Below the pieces are notes generated by a model that was not told the DNA's origin, did no database searches, and saw nothing but the letters and a program-made list of their open reading frames with translations. A stretch of DNA of 64,000 bases from VHCN01 sp964589935 (GTDB lineage: Bacteria; Verrucomicrobiota; Verrucomicrobiia; Limisphaerales; VHCN01), in the NCBI GenBank assembly GCA_964589935.1, contig CAZPVD010000001.1, positions 372,001 to 436,000 on the forward strand. Direction: 5' to 3'. Positions 8,117 through 16,955 of the stretch are shown here, one piece after another; position 1 is the first letter of the stretch, and every line of letters begins with the position of its first letter. Made by a program: the position numbers and the translations under genes.

Positions 8117-10282
8117 ATGAACTCCACCGCCCTCATCTGCAAAGATTTTTGTCGGGCACCGCGCGTTCTGAGCCTGCTCATCGCGTCGCTTTTTGCAGCG
8201 TTGTGGCCAGTCGTTGCGCAAGTCACGACTGATAAGGTTGCTGACGCTGCAAAGCCGCCCGCGGACGTCCTTGCCCCTGAAAGTGCGAAGGACAATTCCA
8301 TTACCCTCGGCGTCGGCGGCTGGTTCACGCGGGGGAATGACGCGCAGTTCATGCAACGAACCGGCCAGCGGTCGGGCGCGTTTGGGGGTATCGAAAATTT
8401 CCACTGGGAACAAACGGTCACAAACCAAGGTCTGTTGAAAGTGGATGGACGCGGCCTGTTCGACAATCACGACTATTTGCTGAAGATGGAACTCTCGTAT
8501 CCTGACCGTGGTTACATCCACGCGGGTTATCGCGAGTTTCGCACATGGTATGACGGCAGCGGCGGGTTCTTTCCGCGGAACGGCCAGTTTTTCAACCTTT
8601 ACGACGACCGCCTCGCGCTCGACCGAGGCAATGCGTGGTTTGAGGCAGGCTGGACACCGCTTGACGGCCCGCAGGTCACGTTCCGCTATGACTATCAATT
8701 TCGGCGCGGGCAAAAGGACTCCACGTCATGGGGCGACACCTCGCTCACTGGTCTTCCGCCACCGAACAACGTGCGCAACATCGTGCCGTCATTTTGGGAC
8801 ATTGACGAAAAGCGGCATATCTTCGCCGGTGACGTGAAGCACACAGTCGGACCTACCGATTTGAGCCTCGGATTGCGCTATGAACTTGTCGAGGACAATA
8901 ACTCGCTTAACGAACACCGCCGCCCCGGCGAGGCATCGGATCGCTTTGTAACTCAGCACGAGAATTTCAGTTCGGACTTGTTTAACACCCACTTCGGCAG
9001 TGAGACGAGATGCACGGACAAGCTGATGTTCACAATGGGCTACTCGTTCACCGTGCTTGATACGGACATTTCCGGCAGCCGTATCTATGGTGCGGACTAT
9101 GACGCGATGTTTGATCCGACGTTTGCGCGGCGCCAGCAGTTTGACGAAGGTTTCATCAATCTCGGCGGCGGCGCCCAGCTCAAGCAACATGTGGCAAACT
9201 TCAGTGTGCTCAACACACCGTGGGAAGATTTCTCCATCGTCACAGCGGTGCGCGTCGAAAAATACGACACTGATGGTGTCGCCAGCTTCATTGACACCGC
9301 CGTAGGGGCTGCGCCCGGATTGGTGACTTCGCAGACACCGACGTTGAACACAAGTTCGAGCGGTTTCGTGGATGTGAGCGAAAGCCTTGAAGCACGCTAC
9401 ACGGGGCTGCGGGACTGGGCGTTCTATGCGCGCGGCGAATGGCTCGAAGGAAACGGCTCTCTCTCCGAACGCGAAATGAATGCAACGACGCTGGCCTTGA
9501 GCTTGTTTCGTGATACGGATTCGGAACGCTTTACACAGAAGTATTCCCTCGGTGCCAACTGGTATCCGCTCCGCAACCTAAACCTTGGCGGTCAATACTA
9601 TCACAAGCAGCGTGACAATTCCTACACACACACAAGTGACTCGACCAGCAACTCTGGCGCAAGTGGTGATCGTTATCCCGCCTATCTGCTCGATCAGAAC
9701 TTCACAACGGATGACATGAACGTCCGAGTAACTTGGCGGCCCTGGTTAAATCTGACATTGGTCACCCGATATGATTTCCAGTTTTCGACAATCAATACGA
9801 GACCCGATGGCTTGGCTGAGGTCCAAAGCGCGGACGTTACAACGCATATCATTAGTGAGTCTATATCGTGGAGTCCCGCCAATCGTTGGTATCTTCAAGC
9901 CACACTCAACTATGTTGTGGACAACACTGATACTCCAGCGCAGGACATTTCCGGCGGCGCATCAAGCATCATTCTCCCTGCGCGGAACAATTATTGGAAT
10001 GCAAGCTTCACCGCAGGCTTTGCGCTTAATGAGAAAGCGGATCTTGTTGCGAATTACTTTTATTACAGAGCCAATAATTATACGGATAACTCAAGCACCG
10101 GTATGCCATACGGAGCTGGCGCGGAGGAGCATGGATTCACCGCGTCTCTTGTCCGGAGAATCACAGCAAATATCACCTGGACTCTGAAATATGGCTATTT
10201 CCGAAATCGGGATACTTCTTCTGGAATGAACAACAATTACGAGGCGCACCTGCTTTACACAAGTTGGCGCATGGGTTTTTGA
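8117..10282 (+). CDS. MtrB/PioB-type outer-membrane beta-barrel porin
   Basis: A 721-residue protein with a signal-peptide-like N-terminus (SLLIASLFAALWPVVAQ). A long run of alternating hydrophobic/aromatic strands follows, ending in a terminal Phe (LLYTSWRMGF), as expected for Bam-assembled barrels. The region YPDRGYIHAGYREFRTWYDG followed by repeated strand-turn units is typical of MtrB/PioB decaheme-associated porins. It lies 16 bases after the octaheme lipoprotein gene. In the known Mtr and Pio systems this protein forms the outer-membrane sleeve around the multiheme cytochrome. Assignment rests on length, barrel pattern and neighbours rather than one decisive motif. The start follows AAGGAAGCTCCA, a good ribosome-binding site. 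Confidence 0.82.
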   Translation: MNSTALICKDFCRAPRVLSLLIASLFAALWPVVAQVTTDKVADAAKPPADVLAPESAKDNSITLGVGGWFTRGNDAQFMQRTGQRSGAFGGIENFHWEQTVTNQGLLKVDGRGLFDNHDYLLKMELSYPDRGYIHAGYREFRTWYDGSGGFFPRNGQFFNLYDDRLALDRGNAWFEAGWTPLDGPQVTFRYDYQFRRGQKDSTSWGDTSLTGLPPPNNVRNIVPSFWDIDEKRHIFAGDVKHTVGPTDLSLGLRYELVEDNNSLNEHRRPGEASDRFVTQHENFSSDLFNTHFGSETRCTDKLMFTMGYSFTVLDTDISGSRIYGADYDAMFDPTFARRQQFDEGFINLGGGAQLKQHVANFSVLNTPWEDFSIVTAVRVEKYDTDGVASFIDTAVGAAPGLVTSQTPTLNTSSSGFVDVSESLEARYTGLRDWAFYARGEWLEGNGSLSEREMNATTLALSLFRDTDSERFTQKYSLGANWYPLRNLNLGGQYYHKQRDNSYTHTSDSTSNSGASGDRYPAYLLDQNFTTDDMNVRVTWRPWLNLTLVTRYDFQFSTINTRPDGLAEVQSADVTTHIISESISWSPANRWYLQATLNYVVDNTDTPAQDISGGASSIILPARNNYWNASFTAGFALNEKADLVANYFYYRANNYTDNSSTGMPYGAGAEEHGFTASLVRRITANITWTLKYGYFRNRDTSSGMNNNYEAHLLYTSWRMGF

Positions 10283-10319
10283 ACACTATCACATCTCACT
10301 ACTAACAAAACTGGCTATT

Positions 10320-10655
10320 ATGAAATCAAAGTTAATCATCACGGCGGCAGTTGTGCTTCTGCCCATTGGAGTTATCTCGACTCGGGCGGATGATGCACAG
10401 TCAGATTGGACCAAACACTGCCTCAAGTGCCATGGCGCCGCCGGCAAGGGCGAAACCCGCATGGGCCGGCAGCTCCGCGTGAAGGATTACTCCGACCCGA
10501 AGGTGCAGGCCGAGATGAAGGACGAGGACATGCTCCGCATCCTGCGCGACGGCGTGAAGGACGGCGCGAAGGTCAAGATGGAGGCCTACAAGGACAAGTT
10601 GTCCGAGCCGGAGATCAAGGACCTCCTCGCCCTCGTGCGCAGCTTCAAGAAGTAG
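10320..10655 (+). CDS. Small monoheme cytochrome c
   Basis: A 111-residue secreted cytochrome. A signal peptide (about 1-23, ending STRADD) precedes a single heme motif, CLKCH at 34-38, followed by GAAGKGETRMGR, the class I cytochrome c layout. A Met in the AKVKMEAY segment is the probable axial ligand, and the helix EPEIKDLLALVRSF closes the fold. It lies 37 bases after the porin and 62 bases before the NapC-like gene. It is probably the soluble periplasmic shuttle between the inner-membrane quinol oxidase and the outer-membrane conduit (inference from context). Confidence 0.87.
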   Translation: MKSKLIITAAVVLLPIGVISTRADDAQSDWTKHCLKCHGAAGKGETRMGRQLRVKDYSDPKVQAEMKDEDMLRILRDGVKDGAKVKMEAYKDKLSEPEIKDLLALVRSFKK

Positions 10656-10717
10656 CCGCCGCGCGCGCGGAAGCGCGCTTCATTCGGTGAGCGCAGACCG
10701 CGGCAAGCGAATCCCTT

Positions 10718-12205
10718 ATGCCTGACGGAAACAAACCCCGGCACGGACGCAGCAGGCACTTCCACAACTGGCTCAGCCTCGCCGGCGTCATCGTCGCGCT
10801 CGGCGGCATGTTCGCCTTCCTGCTGCTCTGGGGCATTGACCTCTTCGCGCACCGCGGCAATCCCTACATGGGCATCCTCGCTTACGTCGTCTCGCCGTTC
10901 TTCATGTTCCTCGGCACGGCGATGGCGCTGCTCGGCGCGTGGGTTCACCGCCGGCACCTGCGCAAGTCCGGCGCGGTCGTCGTGCCGCATCCGCTCATCA
11001 TTGACTTCTCGCGCCCGCGCGACCGCAAGGTGCTCGGCTGGTTCATAGTCGGCGCGATCGCGTTCCTCTTCATCACCGCGCTCGGCAGCAACAAGACGTA
11101 TCACCTGACCGAGTCGAACCAGTTCTGCGGCCTCGCGTGCCACACGCCGATGAAGCCCGAGTTCACCGCCTACCAAACCTCCCCGCACGCGCGCGTGGAT
11201 TGCGTGGACTGCCACGTCGGCCCCGGCGCGGAATGGTATGTGAAGTCCAAGATCAACGGCGTCAACCAGCTCTTCTGCGCGCTCACCGGCAAATACGACC
11301 GGCCCATCAAAACCCCCGTCAAAAACCTCCGCCCCGCGCAGGACACCTGCGGGCAGTGCCACTGGCCGGAAAAATTCGTAGGCAACCTCGACCGCACCTA
11401 CACGCACTTCCTCGCCGACGAGACGAACACCCCCTTCACCGTGCGCCTGCTCCTCAAGGTCGGCGGCGGCGACACCACGCACGGCCCCGTTGGCGGCATC
11501 CACTGGCACATGAACCTCGCCAGCAGGGTCGAGTATTTCCCCGCTGACCCGCAGCGCCTCACCATCCCGTGGGTGCGCGTCACCGACGCGCAGGGCCGCG
11601 CCACCGTCTTCCGCTCGCCCGACTACAAGGGCGACCCCGACCCGCGCGCCGTCCGCACCATGGACTGCATGGACTGCCACAACCGCCCCGCACACCACTT
11701 CCATACGCCCAACGCCGCCGTGGACCTCGCGATGGCCGCCGGCCGCATTGACGCCTCACTGCCGTGGGTGAAATCCAACCTCGTCGCCGTCCTCACCGCA
11801 AACTACCAGACCGAAACCAACGCGCTGGAAAAAATCTCCGCCACACTCGCCGCAAAATACCCCGCCTCGCCCAAGCGCGACGCCCTCGTGGGCGAGGCGC
11901 GGCGCATCTTCCAGCGGAACTTTTTCCCCGAGATGAAGGCCGACTGGCGCGCGTATCCCGACCACATCGGCCACAAGGACTGGGCCGGCTGCTTCCGCTG
12001 CCACGACGGCCAGCATAAGGCCGACGCCGGCAAACGCAAACTCGGCGCGAGCGACTGCAACTCCTGCCATGCCATCCTCGCGCAAGGCGCGGGCGCGGAA
12101 CTGGAGAAGCTCAACCCGCGCGGCCACACCTTCTTCCACCTCGACGCGCCCAACGAGGACTTCACCTGCGCCAACTGCCACACCGGCGGGTTTGTGAAGT
12201 TTTAG
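10718..12205 (+). CDS. NapC/NirT-like membrane multiheme cytochrome c, seven hemes
   Basis: A 495-residue inner-membrane cytochrome. Three hydrophobic segments (about 18-40, 50-75, 106-122) precede the heme domain. The first motif is C137GLAC141H142, a CX3CH followed by TPM, in the place where NapC/NrfH carry their unusual first heme. The others are standard CXXCH: C162-H166, C211-H215, C317-H321, C425-H429, C447-H451 and C484-H488. NapC/NirT proteins oxidise membrane quinol and pass electrons to periplasmic partners. Here the partners are probably the monoheme and octaheme cytochromes upstream. Its stop overlaps the end of the convergent pilT-like gene by 4 bases. The family match is good for residues 105-220; the distal part is lineage-specific. 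Confidence 0.8.
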   Translation: MPDGNKPRHGRSRHFHNWLSLAGVIVALGGMFAFLLLWGIDLFAHRGNPYMGILAYVVSPFFMFLGTAMALLGAWVHRRHLRKSGAVVVPHPLIIDFSRPRDRKVLGWFIVGAIAFLFITALGSNKTYHLTESNQFCGLACHTPMKPEFTAYQTSPHARVDCVDCHVGPGAEWYVKSKINGVNQLFCALTGKYDRPIKTPVKNLRPAQDTCGQCHWPEKFVGNLDRTYTHFLADETNTPFTVRLLLKVGGGDTTHGPVGGIHWHMNLASRVEYFPADPQRLTIPWVRVTDAQGRATVFRSPDYKGDPDPRAVRTMDCMDCHNRPAHHFHTPNAAVDLAMAAGRIDASLPWVKSNLVAVLTANYQTETNALEKISATLAAKYPASPKRDALVGEARRIFQRNFFPEMKADWRAYPDHIGHKDWAGCFRCHDGQHKADAGKRKLGASDCNSCHAILAQGAGAELEKLNPRGHTFFHLDAPNEDFTCANCHTGGFVKF

Positions 12206-13326
12206 CCCACCGACTTGTCGGGGATGAGGATGGACTGGCTGGTGACGACGCCGCGCAGGAGCAGGTCGAGGCGATGCTTGTTGACGGCGTAGTGGCGGGC
12301 GATCTCCTCGTTCACCACGCCGGCGGCGAGGAGTTCGATGAGGTATTGGTCGAAGGTGTGCATGCCGTGGTTGACGCACGCCTCGATGTGGCCGGAGATG
12401 AGCGTGAGGTTGTTGGCCGTGATGGCTTCCTGGATGCCCGCGTCGCGTTTCATGAATTCGAGGCAGGGCGTGCGGGTGCCGCGCACGTTCGGGATGAGGC
12501 GCTGGCAGAGGATGGCGTTGGTGTTGCGCGCGAGCAGGGCGCTGATGTTGCCCTGTTCGCTGACGGGATAGAATTCGCGGATGCGCCCGATGGCCTGCGG
12601 CACGGAGTCCGCGTGGAGCGTGGTGAGGACGAGGTGGCCGGTCTCGGCGGCCTGCATCGCGGCCCAGATGCTCTCGCGGTCGCGGATCTCGCCGACGAAG
12701 ATGACGTTGGGGTCCTGCCGCATGGCGTTGCGGATGCCGTGGGCGAAGCTGGGCGTGTCAATGCCCACTTCGCGCTGCTCAAACTGGCAGAGGCATTCGT
12801 CGAAGACATACTCGATGGGGTCCTCGATGGTGATGATGCGCAGGGCGGTGGTCTCGTTGATCTCCTGGATGAGGGCGCGCAGGGTGGTGCTCTTGCCCTG
12901 CCCCGTCGGCCCGGTGACGAGCACGAGGCCGCGCGGTTCGTCGAGGATGTCGCGGAGCGAGATGGGCAGTTGCAGGTCCTTCAACTTCATCCGCTGCTGC
13001 GGAACGATGCGGAAGGAGAAGGACTGCTTGCCCCTCTGCTTGCTGAAGTTCGCGCGATAGCGCACGTCGGTGTAATAGAAGCTCAAGTCCACCTCGGTGC
13101 CGCTGAGGATGCGCTCGCACGCGGCGGGCGTGAAGGCCTCGCCGATCAACTGGCGCATCATGTCCTCGGTCGGCGGCGGGAAAATCTCGATGGGGATGCG
13201 GAAGAGTTTGCCGTGGACGCGCACGCAGTAGCGGGCCTCGGTCTGCGCGTGGAGGTCGGTGGCGTTGTGCTCGCGGCAGTAGTCGAGAATCTGTCCAAGG
13301 GTCGTGTCCCGGCTAACGTGCTCCAT
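12202..13326 (-). CDS. PilT/PilU-like type IV pilus retraction ATPase
   Basis: A 374-residue GspE/PilT-superfamily ATPase. Features are a PAS-like N-terminal domain (NATDLHAQ, VRVHGKLFR), Walker A GPTGQGKST (139-147), an Asp-box region (IITIEDPIEYVF), Walker B VIFVGEIRD (208-216) and a His box GHLVLTTLHA (230-239). The C-terminal RQDPNVI/TTLHAD context is PilT rather than PilB. The role would be ATP-driven retraction of a type IV pilus or regulation of a related secretion machine. Walker A has Gln where Ser is usual. It lies downstream of a GspF/PilC-like gene, with a class V aminotransferase between them, so a pilus-related unit is likely. Its 3' end converges on the cytochrome operon. Confidence 0.9.
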   Translation of the reverse strand: MEHVSRDTTLGQILDYCREHNATDLHAQTEARYCVRVHGKLFRIPIEIFPPPTEDMMRQLIGEAFTPAACERILSGTEVDLSFYYTDVRYRANFSKQRGKQSFSFRIVPQQRMKLKDLQLPISLRDILDEPRGLVLVTGPTGQGKSTTLRALIQEINETTALRIITIEDPIEYVFDECLCQFEQREVGIDTPSFAHGIRNAMRQDPNVIFVGEIRDRESIWAAMQAAETGHLVLTTLHADSVPQAIGRIREFYPVSEQGNISALLARNTNAILCQRLIPNVRGTRTPCLEFMKRDAGIQEAITANNLTLISGHIEACVNHGMHTFDQYLIELLAAGVVNEEIARHYAVNKHRLDLLLRGVVTSQSILIPDKSVG

Positions 13327-13464
13327 AGTTTTGAGGTAGCATTGTGGGTGCCACGCGAATCTCGCATGGATACAGGGCGCGTTTCAAGGCTCTCGCGCCG
13401 GAAAATATCGGCGCAGTGCGTGCGCATCGCACAAAAAGGTGAAATTTCACGCAAGGCCGGCGTG

Positions 13465-14613
13465 TCAAAGCAACTCCAGCACGCGCTCAAGCTCCGCGTC
13501 GGTGTTGTAGAAGTGCGGCGAGAGGCGGATGTATTTTCTTCCGGCGCGGTCGGCGCGCAGCGAAGTGACGATCTGCTGGTCTGCGAGATGCTGGTGTGTG
13601 GCGGCCATGTCCGCGCCGTCGCGGTAAAAGCTCACGATGGCGCTCGCGTTGTCCGCGTGCGCGGCGGCGTTGAGCACAGTCCAGCCTTTTGCCTGCAACG
13701 CGGCGACGAGCAGCGCGCGTTTGCGGAGCAGCTCGGCGGCGATGTTGTCCACGCCGACTTCAAGTAGCATTTCCATCGAGGCAACGAGGCCGGTAAGCCC
13801 GACGATGTTGTGCGTGCCCGGCTCGAAGCGCGCCGGGCCGCTGCGGAAAGTGATTTGTTCCTGCGCGACGTAGTTCGGGCAGCGGACGTTATTCCAGCCG
13901 AGCGCGAACGGCCGGAGGCGTTCCTGCAATTCCTTGCGAACGAACATCACGCCCGCGGAGCACGGGCCAAGCAGCCATTTGTGCGCGTCAGCGGCAAGGA
14001 AATCCACGTGCTCGACGGTCGTCGGGAACGCGCCGAGCGTCTGGATGCCGTCCACGCAGAACAGGATGCCGCGCTCGCGCAGCGCCTTGCCGATGGCGGG
14101 AAGATTGATGCGCCAGCCGCCGATGAAGTGGCATGACGCGAGCGCGACCAGGCGCGTGCCTTCGTCCACCTGACCGAGCACGTCCACCTGCCGGATGCGG
14201 CCGAGTTCCTTGATGTTGAGGAAGCGCACCTGCACGCCGCGCTCGGCGAGGGCCATCCACGGATAGACGTTGGTCGGATAGTCGTCGTGGTAAATGACGA
14301 CGTTGTCGCCTTTGCGCAACGGCAGGCCGGCGGCGATGTAGCTCAACGCGAGCGTGGTCGGGCCGACGAAGGAAACTTCATCTGGCTGCGAGTTGAGCAA
14401 GCGCGCGGCGGTTTCGCGGAAGCGGCTGAGTAGCGGCGGCAGTGTGACTTCCTGGTCGTCTTCTGTGGCGTTGAAAGAGTAGTGCGCCATTGCCTCGGCG
14501 ACGCGGCGCGGCAGCGGACAAACGCCCGCATGGCCGAGAAAGATTTTCGTCTGCGCGACGGGGAACTCTGCGCGGCGCAGGTCTTCGTTCGAGAGGATTT
14601 CAGCGAGGGTCAT
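13465..14613 (-). CDS. Class V PLP-dependent aminotransferase (cysteine desulfurase-like)
   Basis: A 382-residue fold-type I PLP enzyme. The motif ADAHKWLLGP has the Schiff-base lysine at K212. D188 in FCVDGIQTLG should contact the pyridine nitrogen, and H162 in ASCHFIGGWRIN stacks on the ring. The family covers cysteine desulfurases (NifS/SufS, CsdA), isopenicillin-N epimerase-like enzymes and others. No catalytic-loop cysteine of the SufS type is obvious, so the substrate is uncertain. The ATG overlaps the stop of the GspF-like gene (TGATG), implying coupling. A longer in-frame start is rejected because it would lie inside that gene. Confidence 0.85.
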   Translation of the reverse strand: MTLAEILSNEDLRRAEFPVAQTKIFLGHAGVCPLPRRVAEAMAHYSFNATEDDQEVTLPPLLSRFRETAARLLNSQPDEVSFVGPTTLALSYIAAGLPLRKGDNVVIYHDDYPTNVYPWMALAERGVQVRFLNIKELGRIRQVDVLGQVDEGTRLVALASCHFIGGWRINLPAIGKALRERGILFCVDGIQTLGAFPTTVEHVDFLAADAHKWLLGPCSAGVMFVRKELQERLRPFALGWNNVRCPNYVAQEQITFRSGPARFEPGTHNIVGLTGLVASMEMLLEVGVDNIAAELLRKRALLVAALQAKGWTVLNAAAHADNASAIVSFYRDGADMAATHQHLADQQIVTSLRADRAGRKYIRLSPHFYNTDAELERVLELL

Positions 14614-15623
14614 CAGATGGAGTTGATCGCGTTTCCGATGGTGTTCATATAATTCCCCGCAAGCTGGAAGATCATTTTGACGACGAACGCCGCGATGATG
14701 AGATAGACAACACGCGGCGCCCACTCGGCGATCATCTGCATCTGGCGCGAGCCTTCCTCCTGATGATAGGTGCGCAGGCGGACGAGCGTGTCGTCGAGCT
14801 GGCCGCTGATTTCGCCGGTGTGATAGAGGTTCGCAAACAGTTCGGGAATTTCACGGCAATCCGGCAACACTTCGCCCGGCGTCTGCTCGCCCTCGCGCAC
14901 GCGCGGAAGCCACCGCTCGACAGCGCGGGCGAGCGCGGGCGAACCGCTGGCGACGGAGGCAAGTTCCCACGATTGGATGATGTTTACGCCGGCGCTGAGG
15001 AGCGCTTCGAGCGACATCGCGAGACGCGCGAGCGAGAGATGTTTTCTCGCAGAGCCGACTAGCGGGATGAAGCGGCAGAAAAGTTCAATCGCCGCGCGCC
15101 ACGGCCCGCCCCAGCGGCTTTGCCCCGCGAGAATCAGGCCGAACACGATGACGTAGACGCAGATGAGCGGTGTGAGCGCCTGCTGGAGGTATTGATCGAA
15201 GGAGATTTTATCCAGCATGAACGCGGGAAACGGGGTGACAAAACACGCGGCGTGCAGCATGAACGCCGGATACCACAGGCCCGACATGACACGGCGGGAG
15301 ATGACGGCCCGGTCGGCGTAATACTGAGAGAGCAGGCCGAAGCATTGGTCGAGACGACCGCTCTTCTCGCCGGCTTCGATGAGCGCGTGATCGAACGGCG
15401 CGAGCCAGCGCCCCGTTTGCCGGAGTCCATCGGTGAACGTCGCGCCAAGCTCGATGGCCTGTATCACAGTGTCGAGGTGCTTGCGGTCGCTGCGCGATGG
15501 CGGCGATTTTTTGAGAGTCTCCAGCGTCTTCACCAACGGCAGGCCGGCGACAGTCATCGCGCGAAGCTGGTGATACAATTCACTGCGGCGCGCAAGTTGT
15601 CCGGGAAGGATGACGAAGGCCAC
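14613..15623 (-). CDS. Type II secretion/type IV pilus platform protein, GspF/PilC family
   Basis: A 336-residue protein with two copies of the T2SSF domain. The first has LRAMTVAGLPLVKTLETL and ALIEAGEKSGRLDQCFGLLSQYY. The second has LARLAMSLEALLSAGVNIIQSWELA and LYHTGEISGQLDDTLVRL. Hydrophobic segments lie around residues 150-165 and 175-195, and near the C-terminus. GspF/PilC proteins are the inner-membrane platform engaged by PilB/PilT-type ATPases. The start is GTG and the gene precedes the aminotransferase with a one-base overlap. At 336 residues it is shorter than PilC (about 400) because the N-terminal extension is missing. Confidence 0.83.
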   Translation of the reverse strand: MAFVILPGQLARRSELYHQLRAMTVAGLPLVKTLETLKKSPPSRSDRKHLDTVIQAIELGATFTDGLRQTGRWLAPFDHALIEAGEKSGRLDQCFGLLSQYYADRAVISRRVMSGLWYPAFMLHAACFVTPFPAFMLDKISFDQYLQQALTPLICVYVIVFGLILAGQSRWGGPWRAAIELFCRFIPLVGSARKHLSLARLAMSLEALLSAGVNIIQSWELASVASGSPALARAVERWLPRVREGEQTPGEVLPDCREIPELFANLYHTGEISGQLDDTLVRLRTYHQEEGSRQMQMIAEWAPRVVYLIIAAFVVKMIFQLAGNYMNTIGNAINSI

Positions 15624-15695
15624 GCGCAGAAGGTGAAGAAAGCAACCGCGCCTTGCAAGCGCGCGATGCAGCCTTTCAGTTGAACGAGGAAATAG

Positions 15696-15713
15696 CCGCC
15701 GCTGAAATGGCGG
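15696..15713 (-). terminator. Possible weak hairpin after thioredoxin gene
   Basis: A CCGCC/GGCGG stem of 5 bp with an 8-base loop lies just downstream of the trxA stop on the minus strand, followed by a short T-containing stretch (CTATTTCC). It could attenuate transcription into the GspF gene. The stem is short, so this is tentative. Confidence 0.3.
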
Positions 15714-15725
15714 AGGCGGGACAGC

Positions 15726-16058
15726 TTACGCCGCGGCCTTGTCGAGACTCGACTTGAGGTCGCGCTTGCTCTTGAGACCGACGGTTTGCTCGACGACCTG
15801 GCCACCCTTGAAAAGCAGGAGCGCTGGGATGGCGCTGATGCGGTAATTCGCGGCGAGCATCTGGTTCTCGTCCACGTTGACCTTGCCGATTTTCACCTTG
15901 CCGGTGTATTCGCCGGCGAGTTCATCAAGCACGGGCGTGAGCATCTTGCACGGGCCGCACCATTCGGCCCAAAAGTCCACGAGCACAGGCTGCGCGGACT
16001 TGAGCACTTCGGCGTCAAAGTTCGTTTCGGTAAGAGTGACAATGTTTGCGGATGCCAT
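15726..16058 (-). CDS. trxA: Thioredoxin
   Basis: A 110-residue thioredoxin of standard length. The active site WCGPC has its redox cysteines at C34 and C37. The buried Asp is in VLVDFWAEW, the cis-proline is P78 (ISAIPALLLF), and the fold ends with KRDLKSSLDKAA. It is a cytoplasmic disulfide reductase for ribonucleotide reductase, peroxiredoxins and similar partners. It starts at ATG 16058 and lies about 100 bases upstream of the GspF-like gene; the two may be transcribed separately. Confidence 0.95.
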   Translation of the reverse strand: MASANIVTLTETNFDAEVLKSAQPVLVDFWAEWCGPCKMLTPVLDELAGEYTGKVKIGKVNVDENQMLAANYRISAIPALLLFKGGQVVEQTVGLKSKRDLKSSLDKAAA

Positions 16059-16117
16059 AATCGTAAATCGTGTCCGGTTTTGAGCGCGTCCTGTAGCGAC
16101 CAGCGCTGCGTTGGAAA

Positions 16118-16801
16118 CTACAGCAACAGGAACAGGCGCACAAGAGCGCCGATGGCCGTGGCCATCGCCACAAAAGCGAGGATGATGTCGAACACGCTCG
16201 TCTTGCCCGGCGTGGCGGCAGCAGCGGCGGCTTTTTCCCTTTTGGCGGCCTCCTTGCCGGCGGCGGGCAACTGCACAGATGCCTTTGCCGCAGTCGCGGC
16301 GCCGGGAGCCATGGTGACGGCCTCCTCGGGTGGTGCTTCTTCTGCCGGTGAAGCGGCCTTCGCGGCGGGCATGGCCGGTTTCGCGCCGGGAGCCGCCGGC
16401 TTTGCGGCGGGCTTTGCGGCGGGCATGGCCGGCTTGGGTGCGTGCTGGAGCGTCACCATCTCGGCCGGGTTTGGAATTTTGACTGTCTTGCTCGCGTCGT
16501 CCACTTGCGGAACGACAAGGCTGATAGTCGGGCCGGTCTGCGAGACATTTGGCTTGGCAGTCATTCCGCCGCCCGTGCCGGGCGCGGATGCGCCGGTGGC
16601 GGCAGCCGGTCGAGGTGGAAGTTCAAGACGGACGGTTTCCTTGGCTGCCGGTTTGGGCGGAAGTTCAAGACGCACCGTCTCCTTCGCCGCAGCCTTGGGC
16701 GGGAGGCTGATGCGGACGGTTTCCTTCTTGGGCTGAACTTTGGACGCCTCTGCCGGTTTGGGCGGAGCAGCGCCGGCCGGCAGGTTGAGGTTGTCAGACA
16801 T
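16118..16801 (-). CDS. Ala/Pro/Lys-rich tail-anchored protein with PPKPAAKETVRLEL repeats
   Basis: A 227-residue low-complexity protein. Residues about 25-70 contain three near-identical units of the form KETVRxxLPPKxAA. Later stretches are KPAAKPAAPGAKPAMPAAK and similar, predicted disordered. The C-terminus has a single transmembrane helix (IILAFVAMATAIGALVRLFLLL), giving a tail-anchored topology. No enzymatic domain is visible. A role as a spacer, scaffold or envelope-spanning linker is possible; KETVR-type repeats could be a docking or phosphorylation motif, but that is speculation. It starts at ATG 16801 and precedes trxA by about 60 bases. Confidence 0.7.
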   Translation of the reverse strand: MSDNLNLPAGAAPPKPAEASKVQPKKETVRISLPPKAAAKETVRLELPPKPAAKETVRLELPPRPAAATGASAPGTGGGMTAKPNVSQTGPTISLVVPQVDDASKTVKIPNPAEMVTLQHAPKPAMPAAKPAAKPAAPGAKPAMPAAKAASPAEEAPPEEAVTMAPGAATAAKASVQLPAAGKEAAKREKAAAAAATPGKTSVFDIILAFVAMATAIGALVRLFLLL

Positions 16802-16955
16802 ACGTGGTCGTGCGGCGTGAGGCTAAAGTGTCGTTCCGCGAAGTGTCAAACTCTTAATCTCTGCTCCGCTTGTTGGGAAATACCGGGGCCATCACAAACG
16901 GTTAAATGCGACATCGTGATTGCCCGTCCGTCCTCATGCCGATATGCTTTGTGCA

